Positions 8,834-18,430 are shown, counted from the stretch's first letter. The stretch: 40,188 nucleotides of DNA from CAZJPD01 sp964547795 (GCA_964547795.1 CAZJPD010000002.1:1-40188); one strand, 5' to 3'. Numbers and translations: made by a program. Notes: generated from the sequence alone by a model not told the origin.

Positions 8834-10192
8834 ATGAGTATTAAAATTAGTGTCCCAACTGAAAAGAATTTGATGCCTAAGATTGCTGTTTTTGGAGTGG
8901 GCGGTGGTGGTGTGAATGCAGTAAATAATATGATCTCAGCTAATTTGGAAGGTGTAGATTTTTTTGCTGCAAACACTGATGCTCAGGCTCTTGAAAACTC
9001 ATTAGCAACAAACAAGATAAAATTTGGTATATCATCGACAAGAGGAATGGGAGCTGGGTCTGATCCGAAAACAGGGCAGATTGCTGCAGAAGAATCTACT
9101 GATGAAATTATTGAAGCTTTGGAAAATTATAATATGGTGTTTGTTACCGCTGGAATGGGTGGAGGAACAGGAACTGGTGGTGCTCCAGTGGTTGCTAAAC
9201 TTGCGAAAGAACGGAACATTTTGACAGTAGGTGTGGTAACTAAACCATTTCACTTTGAAGGTGCAAGAAGGATGAAGGTAGCAGAAGAAGGATTAGATGA
9301 ACTGCAAAAATATGTTGATACATTAATCATTATACCAAATCAAAATCTTTTCAGATTGGCTAATGAAAAAACTACTTTTGCAGATGCCTTTAAAATGGCT
9401 GATGAAGTTTTACATGCAGGAGTCAAAGGAGTTACAGATTTAATTACTAAGCCAGGTCTCATAAATCTTGATTTTGCAGATATACATACTGTTATGAACG
9501 AAAAAGGGAAAGCAATGATGGGTACAGGGGAAGCAGACGGTGAAAATAGAGCTGTTAAAGCTTCTGAATCAGCTATATCCAATCCCCTTCTTGATCACTC
9601 GTCGATGAAAGGAGCAAAGGGTGTGTTGATTAATATCACTGGTGGCATGGATATGACTTTATTTGAAGTTGATGAAGCAGCAAACAGAATCAAAGAAGAG
9701 GTTGATCCAAATGCAAATATCATTTTTGGTTCTGCATTTGACCAAAACTTAGAGGGTAAATTGAGGGTCTCAGTTGTAGCAACTGGTATAGATGCAAAGG
9801 TACAGAAAGTTATTCGTGATGATCTGATAGATGAATCTGGAGAGATTTCATTGCAAAAAGATAATGAAGGGCAGAAACAGCTAGATAAGATGAATATTCA
9901 AGGTATAGCAACAAAAAATAATGAGGTTTCTACAAATAATGTAGATTCAGATAAGAGTAGAGAGCATACTACTCATGCTATGAATATTGGATCTAAGCAA
10001 AGTTCATTTCATTTTTACCTAGATGAGAATACCCAAAAAGATGGGGCAAATACATCAATAGATGAAAGTATAAATAAAATTGAAAAAGCTAAAGATAACA
10101 AAGAAACTGAGACAAATAAGAAAATGCAGAATAACAAATCCAGTAGCATTTTTGATATCCCAACTTTCCTAAGAAATAAGAAGAATTTATGA
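8834..10192 (+). CDS. ftsZ: Cell division protein FtsZ
   Basis: FtsZ is the tubulin-like GTPase that polymerises into the Z-ring and recruits the divisome. The 452-residue protein shows the nucleotide-binding GVGGGGVNAV near residue 21 and the tubulin signature GGGTGTGG at residues 109-116. The T7 loop region follows NLDFADIHTVM. Residues from about 325 to 435 form a low-complexity linker rich in Asn, Lys and Glu. The last residues, IFDIPTFLRNKKNL, are the conserved C-terminal peptide that binds FtsA and other partners. The other dcw genes are not adjacent. Its last 6 bp overlap the end of the convergent trxA gene. Confidence 0.98.
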   Translation: MSIKISVPTEKNLMPKIAVFGVGGGGVNAVNNMISANLEGVDFFAANTDAQALENSLATNKIKFGISSTRGMGAGSDPKTGQIAAEESTDEIIEALENYNMVFVTAGMGGGTGTGGAPVVAKLAKERNILTVGVVTKPFHFEGARRMKVAEEGLDELQKYVDTLIIIPNQNLFRLANEKTTFADAFKMADEVLHAGVKGVTDLITKPGLINLDFADIHTVMNEKGKAMMGTGEADGENRAVKASESAISNPLLDHSSMKGAKGVLINITGGMDMTLFEVDEAANRIKEEVDPNANIIFGSAFDQNLEGKLRVSVVATGIDAKVQKVIRDDLIDESGEISLQKDNEGQKQLDKMNIQGIATKNNEVSTNNVDSDKSREHTTHAMNIGSKQSSFHFYLDENTQKDGANTSIDESINKIEKAKDNKETETNKKMQNNKSSSIFDIPTFLRNKKNL

Positions 10193-10507
10193 TTGATGAA
10201 GCTTTATCCATTCTAAAAGAGTACTTTTAGATGTTGAACCTACTTTTGTACCTATATACTTACCATCTTTAAACAACATTAATGCAGGAATGCTTCTAAC
10301 TCCAAATTTTGAAGGAGTTTCTGGATTTTCATCTATGTCCATCTTCATTACCTTTACAACATTCAACAATTCTTCAGCTATTGCACCAACAGTAGGCATC
10401 AGTTGCCTGCATGGACTACACCACTTTGCCCAAAAATCAACTAATACCAATCCTGTATGTTGCTCAACCTCTTTTGCAAAATTCTTGTCTGATACAGATT
10501 GGATCAC
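10187..10507 (-). CDS. trxA: Thioredoxin
   Basis: Thioredoxin is a small cytosolic dithiol reductant for ribonucleotide reductase, methionine sulfoxide reductase and others. The 106 residues match the family length. The active site reads WCSPC (Cys30 and Cys33) instead of the common WCGPC, a change seen in some thioredoxins. The cis-proline segment SIPAL and the C-terminal GSTSKSTLLEWI are in place. No signal peptide is present. It runs leftward and converges on ftsZ, the two stops overlapping by 6 bp. It is divergent from infA, with about 138 bp between starts for promoters in both directions. Confidence 0.95.
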   Translation of the reverse strand: MIQSVSDKNFAKEVEQHTGLVLVDFWAKWCSPCRQLMPTVGAIAEELLNVVKVMKMDIDENPETPSKFGVRSIPALMLFKDGKYIGTKVGSTSKSTLLEWIKLHQS

Positions 10508-10645
10508 AGTATTTTTATGTTTATAGCTGATTCATATAGATAAAAAAATATAAAAATTTTTATTAAAAGTCAATATAAGTTGAAATAATTATAATTACAG
10601 CTATAAGTAATGCTAACTACAATGATATATAAATTTAGGTGATTT

Positions 10646-10861
10646 GTGGCTAAAGATGACGTAATAGAAATGAGAGGTAAGGTGATTGAGTTATTGCCTA
10701 ATGCTACTTTTCGAATTGAATTAGAAAATGGGCATCGTATTATTACTTATACATCAGGAAAGATGAGAAAAAATAGGATCAGGGTACTGGTAGGTGATGA
10801 AGTTACTGTAGAAATGAGTCCTTACGATTTAACTAAAGGAAGAGTTAGTCATAGGCATTAG
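10646..10861 (+). CDS. infA: Translation initiation factor IF-1
   Basis: IF-1 binds the ribosomal A site with IF-2 and IF-3 during initiation. The 71-residue protein is an OB fold of the usual size. It begins MAKDDVIEMRGKV and contains LENGHRIITYTSGKMRKN and VEMSPYDLTKGR, which are nearly invariant in the family. The start is GTG at 10646, preceded by a ribosome-binding-like AGGTG about 5-9 bases upstream. maf follows after 15 bp. An infA-maf pair is, to my knowledge, common in alphaproteobacteria, which supports the taxonomic reading. Confidence 0.98.
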   Translation: MAKDDVIEMRGKVIELLPNATFRIELENGHRIITYTSGKMRKNRIRVLVGDEVTVEMSPYDLTKGRVSHRH

Positions 10862-10876
10862 TAAATATGAATAAGT

Positions 10877-11470
10877 ATGAATAGGCTGATTTTAGCTTCC
10901 TCATCTCCCAGAAGGAAATTTTTGCTTGAAAGTATCGGTTACTATCCAAATAAAATTGTACACCCCCTTATTGATGAAAAGCCATATAAAAAGGAGTTGC
11001 CAGTTAAGTTAGCAGGAAGGCTAGCTATGGGTAAAGCATCAAAAATAGCTCATGATTATCCCGATGATATAATATTAGCTGCAGATACAGTAGTAGCAAG
11101 GGGGAGGTTAATTATTCCCAAGCCAGAAGATGAGTGTGAAGCCACAAGATTTTTAAAATTATTGTCTGGTAGAAGACATACTGTATATACCGGAATATGT
11201 GCTATAAAAGGAAACAGGAATATACATAAAACTGTACAAACCAAGCTAAAATTTAAGCTACTTACAGATGAGGAAATCAAGTGTATAATACGGTCAAATG
11301 AATGGAAAGATAAGTCAGGAGGATATGCTTTACAAGGTGTTGCTGGAGTATATATCGTCTGGATTAATGGACACCCAAGTAATGTCATTGGATTACCTGT
11401 GCATGAAGTATATAAAATTTTAAACGGACTGGGACTAGAGCAGAACATTCTGGGCGAAAAACATTCTTAA
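10877..11470 (+). CDS. maf: Maf-family nucleotide pyrophosphatase
   Basis: Maf proteins hydrolyse non-canonical or modified nucleoside triphosphates (such as methylated dTTP/UTP) to monophosphates and influence septum formation. The 197-residue protein begins with the diagnostic LILASSSPRRKFLL. It continues with DIILAADTVV (catalytic Asp region), LLSGRRHTVYTG and the C-terminal SGGYALQGVAG. All conserved blocks are present at normal spacing. It follows infA by 15 bp in the same orientation. It ends 28 bp from the end of convergent murG. Confidence 0.96.
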   Translation: MNRLILASSSPRRKFLLESIGYYPNKIVHPLIDEKPYKKELPVKLAGRLAMGKASKIAHDYPDDIILAADTVVARGRLIIPKPEDECEATRFLKLLSGRRHTVYTGICAIKGNRNIHKTVQTKLKFKLLTDEEIKCIIRSNEWKDKSGGYALQGVAGVYIVWINGHPSNVIGLPVHEVYKILNGLGLEQNILGEKHS

Positions 11471-11497
11471 ATTTCCAAAGTCCTTGCATATTTTTCT

Positions 11498-12610
11498 TCA
11501 TTCCCTGCAAAAGTTATTTAAGAGTTTGAAAATGGTATTTGAAGCATTTAAATGGACTAAAAAGTATCCTCTATTGTAGGCAACTTCCATATCCTGGATC
11601 TTTTCAGGATTAATTAAAAAAGTCTTTAAACAATTGCTTAACCAGTCTGTATTAAAATCATTTTCCTTTATTACGATATTTTTAGAATTATTACCTAAAA
11701 ATTTAGCATTATAATATTGGTGATTATCCTTTGCCTTACCCAATGGAACTATAATGCTTGCCTTTTGAAATGAAAATAACTCTGCTACTGAGGATGCACC
11801 TGCTCTTGTAATAATCAGATTATGCTCCTGGTATAACTCGTGAATATTTTTAAAAAATGGCTCTATTCTGTATGTACAGTGAGTTTTTTTATAAATTTTA
11901 GTAGTATTTTCTATTAAATTACTTCTGACTTGCTGTGTAATTTGAATTTTGCTTTGTAAGTCTTTATCAAAAGACAAGATGGCATTGGGTATTATATCAC
12001 TAAAAAGCTTTGTCCCTTGGCTACCACCAATTACTACAATTTTAAAAAATTTGTTATTTCTCTTAATATTAGGCTTTTTTATTGATTCAATAATTTTCTC
12101 TCTAAGTGGAAGACCTGTTAAAATAACTTTATTTTTGTAACGACTTTTAATTTTTCTTGTATGGGGAAATGAAGTAAACAGCCTATGTGCATAAGGCAAA
12201 AAGAGCCTGTTAATCTGTCCAAGCACTGAGTTTTGTTCATGTAATATTAAAGGAATTCTTAATATAATAGCACTTAATGTTGCAGGTAAAGTGGGGTATC
12301 CTCCAAATGATAACACTAATTTAGGTCTATCTTTAAGAAATATCCATAAAATCTTTAAAGTACCGAATAACAAAGCAGATATGGTGATAAATTTGCTAAA
12401 AATGCTTAATCCTGGAATTGGTGATACTATAACAGATTTTTTTATTTTAAGAAAACTGCCTGCTAACAGTGGTAATACTCTTTTATCGCAAATCAAATGC
12501 AACTTATAATCATTTGCTTTTAGCTTGTCTGCAATGGCTTGAGCAGGGAATATATGCCCGCCTGTTCCTCCAGCTGTTAAAACAATAAAATTTTCACTTT
12601 CTGTTCTCAT
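11498..12610 (-). CDS. murG: UDP-GlcNAc:lipid I N-acetylglucosaminyltransferase MurG
   Basis: MurG adds GlcNAc to lipid I to make lipid II, the last cytosolic step of peptidoglycan precursor synthesis, at the inner membrane face. From the ATG at 12608-12610 the protein has 370 residues. The glycine-rich AGGTGGHIFPA lies at residues 13-23. LSFGGYPTLPA and the donor-binding segments GGSQGTKLF and ITRAGASSVAELFSF are also present. A TTG at 12634 would add eight residues before MRTESEN; I prefer the ATG because the first strand follows directly. It is divergent from rluD with about 136 bp between starts. Together with murE and PBP1a it indicates an active peptidoglycan pathway. Confidence 0.96.
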   Translation of the reverse strand: MRTESENFIVLTAGGTGGHIFPAQAIADKLKANDYKLHLICDKRVLPLLAGSFLKIKKSVIVSPIPGLSIFSKFITISALLFGTLKILWIFLKDRPKLVLSFGGYPTLPATLSAIILRIPLILHEQNSVLGQINRLFLPYAHRLFTSFPHTRKIKSRYKNKVILTGLPLREKIIESIKKPNIKRNNKFFKIVVIGGSQGTKLFSDIIPNAILSFDKDLQSKIQITQQVRSNLIENTTKIYKKTHCTYRIEPFFKNIHELYQEHNLIITRAGASSVAELFSFQKASIIVPLGKAKDNHQYYNAKFLGNNSKNIVIKENDFNTDWLSNCLKTFLINPEKIQDMEVAYNRGYFLVHLNASNTIFKLLNNFCRE

Positions 12611-12746
12611 TAATACTATGAAAGTTTGTATCAATTTTTTATATTACCAAAATTTTACCACATACTGGGAAATTATATAGAAAGTAGTGAATTTTTTTAT
12701 TATATTGAGATTAACTCCCCATTATCAGATTATAAATTTCAGTTAA

Positions 12747-13760
12747 ATGAATTCAAGTGTAGTGTGTGGAAAAAGCTACAATATAGAAGTTATGCAAGAT
12801 GAGGAAGGAGAAAGAATTGACAAATACGTAACTTCAAAAATTGATGGACAGACCAGGTCACAGGTAAAGTTTTTAATCCTTAATTCTAAAGTCTTAGTTA
12901 ATGATCGTGTAGAAAGGGATTGTGCAAAAAAGGTAAAATGTGGAGATAAAATCACTTTCACTATCGTATCAAAACCAACAACTTTAGAACCTTATCCTCT
13001 AAATTTAGATATGATCTATAAAGATGATGATCTAATGGTAGTTAATAAACCTGCAGGTCTTGCTGTTCATCCTGGTACAAACACACAAAATACTACATTG
13101 GCGAATGCTTTAGTTATGTATTGCAAAGATTTATCGTCAATTGCTGGAGAAGCAAGACCTGGTATCGTACATAGGCTTGATAAGGATACGTCAGGTCTAA
13201 TCTTGATAGCAAAAAATAACGAGGCACATTCTTATTTATCTGAACAAATAATTAAAAGAAAAGTAAAAAGAAAGTATTGGGCACTAACGTATGGAGTACC
13301 CAACCCAGTTATAGGTAAAATAATCACAAATGTTGCTCCAGATAAAAAAGATCCAACAAAAATGCAAGTGGTAAGTAGTACAGCAGGAAAAATTGCCATC
13401 ACATACTATAGAGTAATTAAGGTTTTTGAAAATAGCATGTTCAGCTTGGTAGAATGCAAACTGCAAACGGGAAGAACACATCAAATTAGAGTACACATGA
13501 AACATAAAAATACTCCTATAGTAGGTGATCAAAAATATGCAATTTATTATAATCTTAATGCTAAAACTGTATCTTCTAAAATAATAGAAGCAATTAAAGG
13601 TTTGAATAGGCAAGCCTTGCATGCATATCAAATTGCCTTTATTCACCCCAAAACACAACAATTTATGGAATTTCATATTCCCATGGATGAAAAAATTCAA
13701 AAATTCATAGACTTATTGACAGTAGATAATCATCGTACTTCCAGCTTTTTCAAAATATAG
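12747..13760 (+). CDS. rluD: Ribosomal large subunit pseudouridine synthase, RluD family
   Basis: RluA-family pseudouridine synthases convert specific uridines in 23S rRNA; RluD acts on helix 69. The 337-residue protein has an N-terminal S4 domain (about residues 22-75) and a catalytic domain with VNKPAGLAVHPG and the active-site motif HRLDKDTSG, catalytic Asp145. LQTGRTHQIRVHM is the second signature. The length fits RluD better than RluA or RluC, but the exact target cannot be read from sequence. It starts with ATG at 12747. The gene transfer agent relic follows after 36 bp in the same direction. Confidence 0.94.
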   Translation: MNSSVVCGKSYNIEVMQDEEGERIDKYVTSKIDGQTRSQVKFLILNSKVLVNDRVERDCAKKVKCGDKITFTIVSKPTTLEPYPLNLDMIYKDDDLMVVNKPAGLAVHPGTNTQNTTLANALVMYCKDLSSIAGEARPGIVHRLDKDTSGLILIAKNNEAHSYLSEQIIKRKVKRKYWALTYGVPNPVIGKIITNVAPDKKDPTKMQVVSSTAGKIAITYYRVIKVFENSMFSLVECKLQTGRTHQIRVHMKHKNTPIVGDQKYAIYYNLNAKTVSSKIIEAIKGLNRQALHAYQIAFIHPKTQQFMEFHIPMDEKIQKFIDLLTVDNHRTSSFFKI

Positions 13761-13796
13761 GTAGCATGATAGAAAATTACAGATGATACCGCTTTT

Positions 13797-16436
13797 ATGT
13801 CTTCAGTGATATTCAATAGCATCAACTCTTTTATCAATCAGGAACTATCAGGAGACTCGCTTAGTCTAGCTATTGGCAAGTTGGCAGGTACGCTAATTGC
13901 ACATAAATTAAAGGCAGGCTTGGGAAGCAATTATTATGCAGAATATGAGGGGAAGAAACTGGAGGAAATCAATGTTCAAACAGTTACTTATGGTAAGGAG
14001 ATTCTTATAGTTTATGGTAATGTAAAGTTATCTGGCAATATTATATGGAATTCAGGATTAAAAGAACTGAAAAACATCATAACTAAGCAATATACCAAAA
14101 CCAAAAACTCTTATGCAGAATATGAATATAAGGTTTCCCTTGCAATAGCGATTTGTGAAGGAGAGATAGATGAAATTTCAAGGATTTGGATAAACAACAG
14201 CCTAATAGACCTCAGTGAATATAACATTAGAGTACACAAAGGGGGGGAAGAACAACTGCCAGATTCTTTGATTGAAAAGATTGAAGGAAAAGGCAAGGTA
14301 TCTGCATATAGGGGGTTAGCTTACGTAGTGATTGAGGATTTTCCAATTGGGCGATTTCACAATAAGATTCCGAAATTTAGTTTTGAGGTAAAAAGAAATC
14401 ATGTTTTTCGAGATGAAAACAAACTTGAAAATTTAATCAATGCAATTGTAATGATCCCCGGAAGTGGTGAGTTTGTTTATGATACTCAAATACAGAAGAA
14501 AAGATATGTTAAAAACCAATTAACCGAAACTGTAGAAGAAATCATAAACTCACATACGGAAATGGATGAAAGCAATGCTGTCGTATCACTTAATCAATTG
14601 CGAGAGACCCTACCTAGTGTTCAATGGGTATCTCCTGTTGTGAATTGGTTTGCAACTAGTTTGGATTCCGGTAAATGCCAAATACTACCTGGTGTTGAGT
14701 TTAAGGATGAAAATACTATAACATTTCCAGATACTTGGAAGGTAGCAGGATATGAAAGACAAAATGCACATCTCATTACGCAAAAGAACAAATCCCCAAT
14801 ATATGGAGGTACTACAAATGATGAGAGTATCTTAAGATACCTTACGGCATTAAAGGCTAGAGGATACCAAGTGATGTTTTATCCCATGATTCTCGTGGAT
14901 AATATTGAGAAACCCTGGAGAGGTAGAATATACGCTAATAACTCTGAGGACGTGAAAGAGTTCTTTGATGGAATGCGAGGATATAAAAATTTTATCCTCC
15001 ATTATGCCAAGCTGGTTAAAGGACATGTTGATGCTTTTATTATAGGTTCAGAACTTGTGGGGTTGACTAAATTTCGGGATAAGGAAAATAATTTTTCTAC
15101 GGTTGATAAGCTTCTTGAGCTAGCAGATGAGGTAAAAGGAATTCTAGGAAAGAAGGTAAAGGTTTCGTATGGAGCTGATTGGAGTGAGTATCATCACACG
15201 GATGAGGGATGGTATCATTTGGACAAGTTGTGGGCTTCTTCAAGCATTGATTTTATAGGGATTGATGCGTATTTTTCACTTACGGATAGAGACAAAACAG
15301 TAACTGATTATAAAGAGGTCATGCGTGGTTGGGATTCTGGAGAAGGGTTTGATTATTACTTAGATTATGAGGGAAAAGGGCAATCATTATCAAAAGAATA
15401 TGCATGGAAAAACATCAAGTGGTGGTGGGAGAATGTGCATTATAATCCCAATGGGAAACAAACCGCATTCGTGCCAAAATCTAAAAAAATATGGTTCACT
15501 GAGGTGGGCTTCCCTTCAATAGACTGTGCTACCAATCAACCAAATGTTTTTTTTGATCCGTATAGTAGCGAGTCAGCTGTACCAAAATATTCCAAAGGTA
15601 AGGTAGATTTTTATGCTCAAAGAGTAGGTTTGTTTGGAACAGAAATGAGGTGGAAGGACTCAGAAATGATTGAAAACAAATTTATCTGGGCATGGGATGC
15701 TAGACCTCATCCTTATTGGACAGATAGAAAGGATGTTTGGGCAGATGCTATGTGTTGGTATAGGGGACACTGGATACAAGGGAAGTTAGGTCAATCAAGC
15801 TTAAGAGAAATTTTAACAGACGTATGCCTCAAACCAGAAATGCAACCACATCAATTTGATGTAAGCAGAATCAATCAACACGTAACAGGATTTTATATAT
15901 TTCATAATACCATTGCGAGCGATATAATAGAAGATTTAAGAAAGCTATACTTTTTTGACGTGGTGGAGTCAGATGGGGTAGTTTGCTTTGTACCAAGAGA
16001 AAACAAGGAAGTTTACCGTGTTAACTGTGATGATTTACTTCTGAGAAAAGATGGTAGAAGTAGCTTAGTTATTGAAAATATCAACAATGATAGAATAATT
16101 TCTAAAATCTGTTTAAGCTATGTTAAACAAGAACACGCATTTGTCGTTACAAATGTTTATACACAAAACAACACTATAAACATCAAAAATCATAAGAATT
16201 TAAATATACCTGTAGTATTGCAAGAGGAAGAAGCAAGGGAAATAGTTAATAAGATGATGCAAAATATCACATCAGAAAAAATTGTGTATACCTTTTCTTT
16301 GCCTTTGAAATATGTATTTCTCAAATCAAGTGATTTAATAGAAATTGAATATAGGGGACAAAAGCATCTGATGAGGGTGATCAACGTTGCTATAACATGG
16401 CATGTAGAGATTTTAGCTATTACGGAAAGTGAGTGA
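13797..16436 (+). CDS. Gene transfer agent baseplate 'megatron' protein (RcGTA g15-like), TIM-barrel type
   Basis: This 879-residue protein resembles gene product 15 of the alphaproteobacterial gene transfer agent, a tail-tip protein in which a glycoside-hydrolase-like TIM barrel is inserted in a phage tail protein. Family segments include KIWFTEVGFPSIDCATNQ (from about residue 564), NVFFDPYSSESA, and FIWAWDARPHPYW with DVWADAMCWYRGHW near 629-660. An N-terminal tail-like region precedes the barrel, and a tail-type domain follows to about residue 870. RcGTA g15 is longer (about 1,300 residues), so the C-terminus seems shortened. No other GTA gene is near. The frame is open throughout, so selection may still maintain it; the role is unknown. 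Confidence 0.88.
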   Translation: MSSVIFNSINSFINQELSGDSLSLAIGKLAGTLIAHKLKAGLGSNYYAEYEGKKLEEINVQTVTYGKEILIVYGNVKLSGNIIWNSGLKELKNIITKQYTKTKNSYAEYEYKVSLAIAICEGEIDEISRIWINNSLIDLSEYNIRVHKGGEEQLPDSLIEKIEGKGKVSAYRGLAYVVIEDFPIGRFHNKIPKFSFEVKRNHVFRDENKLENLINAIVMIPGSGEFVYDTQIQKKRYVKNQLTETVEEIINSHTEMDESNAVVSLNQLRETLPSVQWVSPVVNWFATSLDSGKCQILPGVEFKDENTITFPDTWKVAGYERQNAHLITQKNKSPIYGGTTNDESILRYLTALKARGYQVMFYPMILVDNIEKPWRGRIYANNSEDVKEFFDGMRGYKNFILHYAKLVKGHVDAFIIGSELVGLTKFRDKENNFSTVDKLLELADEVKGILGKKVKVSYGADWSEYHHTDEGWYHLDKLWASSSIDFIGIDAYFSLTDRDKTVTDYKEVMRGWDSGEGFDYYLDYEGKGQSLSKEYAWKNIKWWWENVHYNPNGKQTAFVPKSKKIWFTEVGFPSIDCATNQPNVFFDPYSSESAVPKYSKGKVDFYAQRVGLFGTEMRWKDSEMIENKFIWAWDARPHPYWTDRKDVWADAMCWYRGHWIQGKLGQSSLREILTDVCLKPEMQPHQFDVSRINQHVTGFYIFHNTIASDIIEDLRKLYFFDVVESDGVVCFVPRENKEVYRVNCDDLLLRKDGRSSLVIENINNDRIISKICLSYVKQEHAFVVTNVYTQNNTINIKNHKNLNIPVVLQEEEAREIVNKMMQNITSEKIVYTFSLPLKYVFLKSSDLIEIEYRGQKHLMRVINVAITWHVEILAITESE

Positions 16437-16816
16437 AATATATGGTAATTCACCATCCCAAGAGGGACAATAATAATAGAGAAATATTTATGGAGAAGAT
16501 CAAAGCAATAAAAGAGGAAAATTTAATATCTCGATATTAGAAAGAATTTTTGTTAAAGCCAAAAAACTAAATTTAAACTTATTTGTCAACTTATTTCCGG
16601 TATTTGGTATTATCCCTACATGAGCGAGAATGCGACGTTGTAGATACCTAAGTGAACTAAGCTATAGTGGTTTAAAATCAAGCATCTCATCAAAAAAGTT
16701 GCTCATAAGTTTGATGACTTCCCTCAAGCTATTTCCTTTGCTCTAAATTCTGTCACTACCTAAATGATTTGTGCTATAAATCAATATCATACTCTTTATC
16801 ATCATTCGCATGGGGT
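16437..16816. other. Gene-free stretch between the GTA gene and glyS, with possible glyS debris
   Basis: No convincing gene lies here. A 32-codon frame at 16442-16540 has no recognisable relatives. On the minus strand, 16662-16730 reads SLREVIKLMSNFFDEMLDF before a stop. This resembles the LRxxIxxFFDxV signature near the C-terminus of glycyl-tRNA synthetase beta subunits, but it lies in a different frame from glyS upstream. It may be decayed glyS sequence. A copy of the short dispersed motif is at 16585-16612. Confidence 0.4.
16585..16612 (+). repeat. Short dispersed motif, copy 1 (GTATTTGGTAT type)
   Basis: This 28 bp segment contains TTATTTCCGGTATTTGGTAT. It matches the reverse complement of 39985-40012 at 23 of 28 positions, and the last 22 bases match 37262-37283 at 20 of 22. 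All three copies lie between genes. I do not recognise the element. Confidence 0.55.
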
Positions 16817-18400
16817 TTATAGAAATGAGTTCTTAACATAGTTTAAATCTATGAAATAAATGTTTTTTTCTTCTGAATCCATAATTCTTACTCTATCTAA
16901 TATAAATCCTATAACATCCTCTCTTAACAAAACTTTAAGCTTTAATTTTAAATGATTAGCACAAATGATTCTGATTATTCCAATAGCTGCTCTTCTCAGA
17001 GCAAACGGGTCTTTTGATCCTGTTGGTTTAACACTAATGTCAAACATGGAATTTAACGTAACTATTTTATCTGACAAAGCTATGATTATACTCAAGTTTG
17101 AAGTGGGTATAGGATCACTAGGTCCTTGAGGCAAATAATGTTCTTTTATAGCATTTGCTACTTCCTGACTTTCTCCATCGTTTAAAGCATAATAGTATCC
17201 AGCAATTCCTTGTAATTCAGGCAATTCCTTTACCATTTCCGTTACTAAATCAGCCTTTATTAACATGGCAGTATTCTCCACCATTTTCTCATCAACTTTT
17301 AACTGCCTTGCTAAGTTTATTGCAATTTCCTTAACCATTTGAATTTTATCGTAATAACTTCCTATATCATGGTGAAAGGTAACCTTTTTAAGTTCTGAAA
17401 ATTTTTCTATAAGCTTTGTGCTAGTATCCTGATTATAAAAGAATTCTGTATCTGCAAGTCGTGCTTTGAGAACTTTCTCATTACCAGCAGCTACTGTTTT
17501 AAGATTATCTTGAGTCATGACATTTGACACTATGATAAAATAAGGAGCAAGCTTCTTGTCAATATACTCTGTCATTAAATATTTCTGGTGAAATCTAAGC
17601 GTAGTAATCAATGCTTCCTTTGGCAATTTCATAAATCGTTTATCTATCTTCCCTACTACAACATAGGGAAATTCCACTAGGTTTGCTACCTCTCTTAAAA
17701 GTTCTTTGTCCTCTATAATTTGCACATTTAGCTTTTGGCAGATTTCCTCTGCTTGTTCTTTTATAAGTTGCAATCTTTGCTCTTGAAAAATATAAACTTT
17801 TGCTTCTTCCAATTGAGGTTTATACTCCTTAAAGGAATTAGCTTGAATCTTTTTATCATCTATCATCCAACAACCACCCGTAGTATTGCTGGCTTTAATA
17901 TGCCCATATCTTATTCGTATAACTTCGCTATTGTATACGCATAAAATTGAGTGAATTGGTCTAACCCACCTTATCTGATAAGCTCCCCACCTCATTGATT
18001 TTGACCATTGGAATGTGGAGATAACCTCCTCCAACATGGGCTTCAGCAACTCATTCGACTTTTTGCCCTCCAATTTGTTTACATAATGGTAATACTCGCC
18101 TTTTTCTGTAAGTTCAGAAACATCTGCAATGTTATATTTCTTTAAAAAACCATTGATTGCTTGTTCTTGAGCTGTAATTCTTGGTCCTCTTATTTCCTCA
18201 CTCTTTTCGTTTAATGTTTTGGGAATATTTTCTATATAAAATCCTATCCTTCTTGGAGTGAAAAAATATTTTCCACTGAATTCCTGATCAAATAATTCCT
18301 CCAACTTTGCTATTACGATATTATAGAGCTTCTCACCTCCATATTCCTGCATTTCGCTGGGTATTTCTTCTGAATAAACTTCAAAAAGCAATTCTGCCAT
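16817..18400 (-). CDS. glyS: Glycyl-tRNA synthetase beta subunit, C-terminally truncated
   Basis: GlyS is the beta subunit of the alpha2-beta2 glycyl-tRNA synthetase; it binds tRNA-Gly. The N-terminal MAELLFEVYSEEIPS is the classic start, and FTPRRIGFYI, RIRYGHIKAS, FHQKYL, ARLADTEFFYNQD and KPTGSKDPFALRRAA are all present. The protein ends at 527 residues, about 160 short of the usual 690. It stops soon after IGFILDRVRI with an unrelated tail, so the DALR-type anticodon-binding domain is missing. glyQ, normally just upstream, is not adjacent; a repeat and folP are there instead. The open frame of the first 500 residues argues that it may still be expressed, but I would not assume it is functional. 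Confidence 0.9.
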   Translation of the reverse strand: MAELLFEVYSEEIPSEMQEYGGEKLYNIVIAKLEELFDQEFSGKYFFTPRRIGFYIENIPKTLNEKSEEIRGPRITAQEQAINGFLKKYNIADVSELTEKGEYYHYVNKLEGKKSNELLKPMLEEVISTFQWSKSMRWGAYQIRWVRPIHSILCVYNSEVIRIRYGHIKASNTTGGCWMIDDKKIQANSFKEYKPQLEEAKVYIFQEQRLQLIKEQAEEICQKLNVQIIEDKELLREVANLVEFPYVVVGKIDKRFMKLPKEALITTLRFHQKYLMTEYIDKKLAPYFIIVSNVMTQDNLKTVAAGNEKVLKARLADTEFFYNQDTSTKLIEKFSELKKVTFHHDIGSYYDKIQMVKEIAINLARQLKVDEKMVENTAMLIKADLVTEMVKELPELQGIAGYYYALNDGESQEVANAIKEHYLPQGPSDPIPTSNLSIIIALSDKIVTLNSMFDISVKPTGSKDPFALRRAAIGIIRIICANHLKLKLKVLLREDVIGFILDRVRIMDSEEKNIYFIDLNYVKNSFL

Positions 18401-18430
18401 AAAATCCTTAACTTATAATATGCACAATTT

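Noticed and set aside
16442..16540. 32-codon open frame after the GTA gene
   Set aside because: Too short, no recognised relatives, no clear ribosome-binding site; kept only as a remark in the gap entry.
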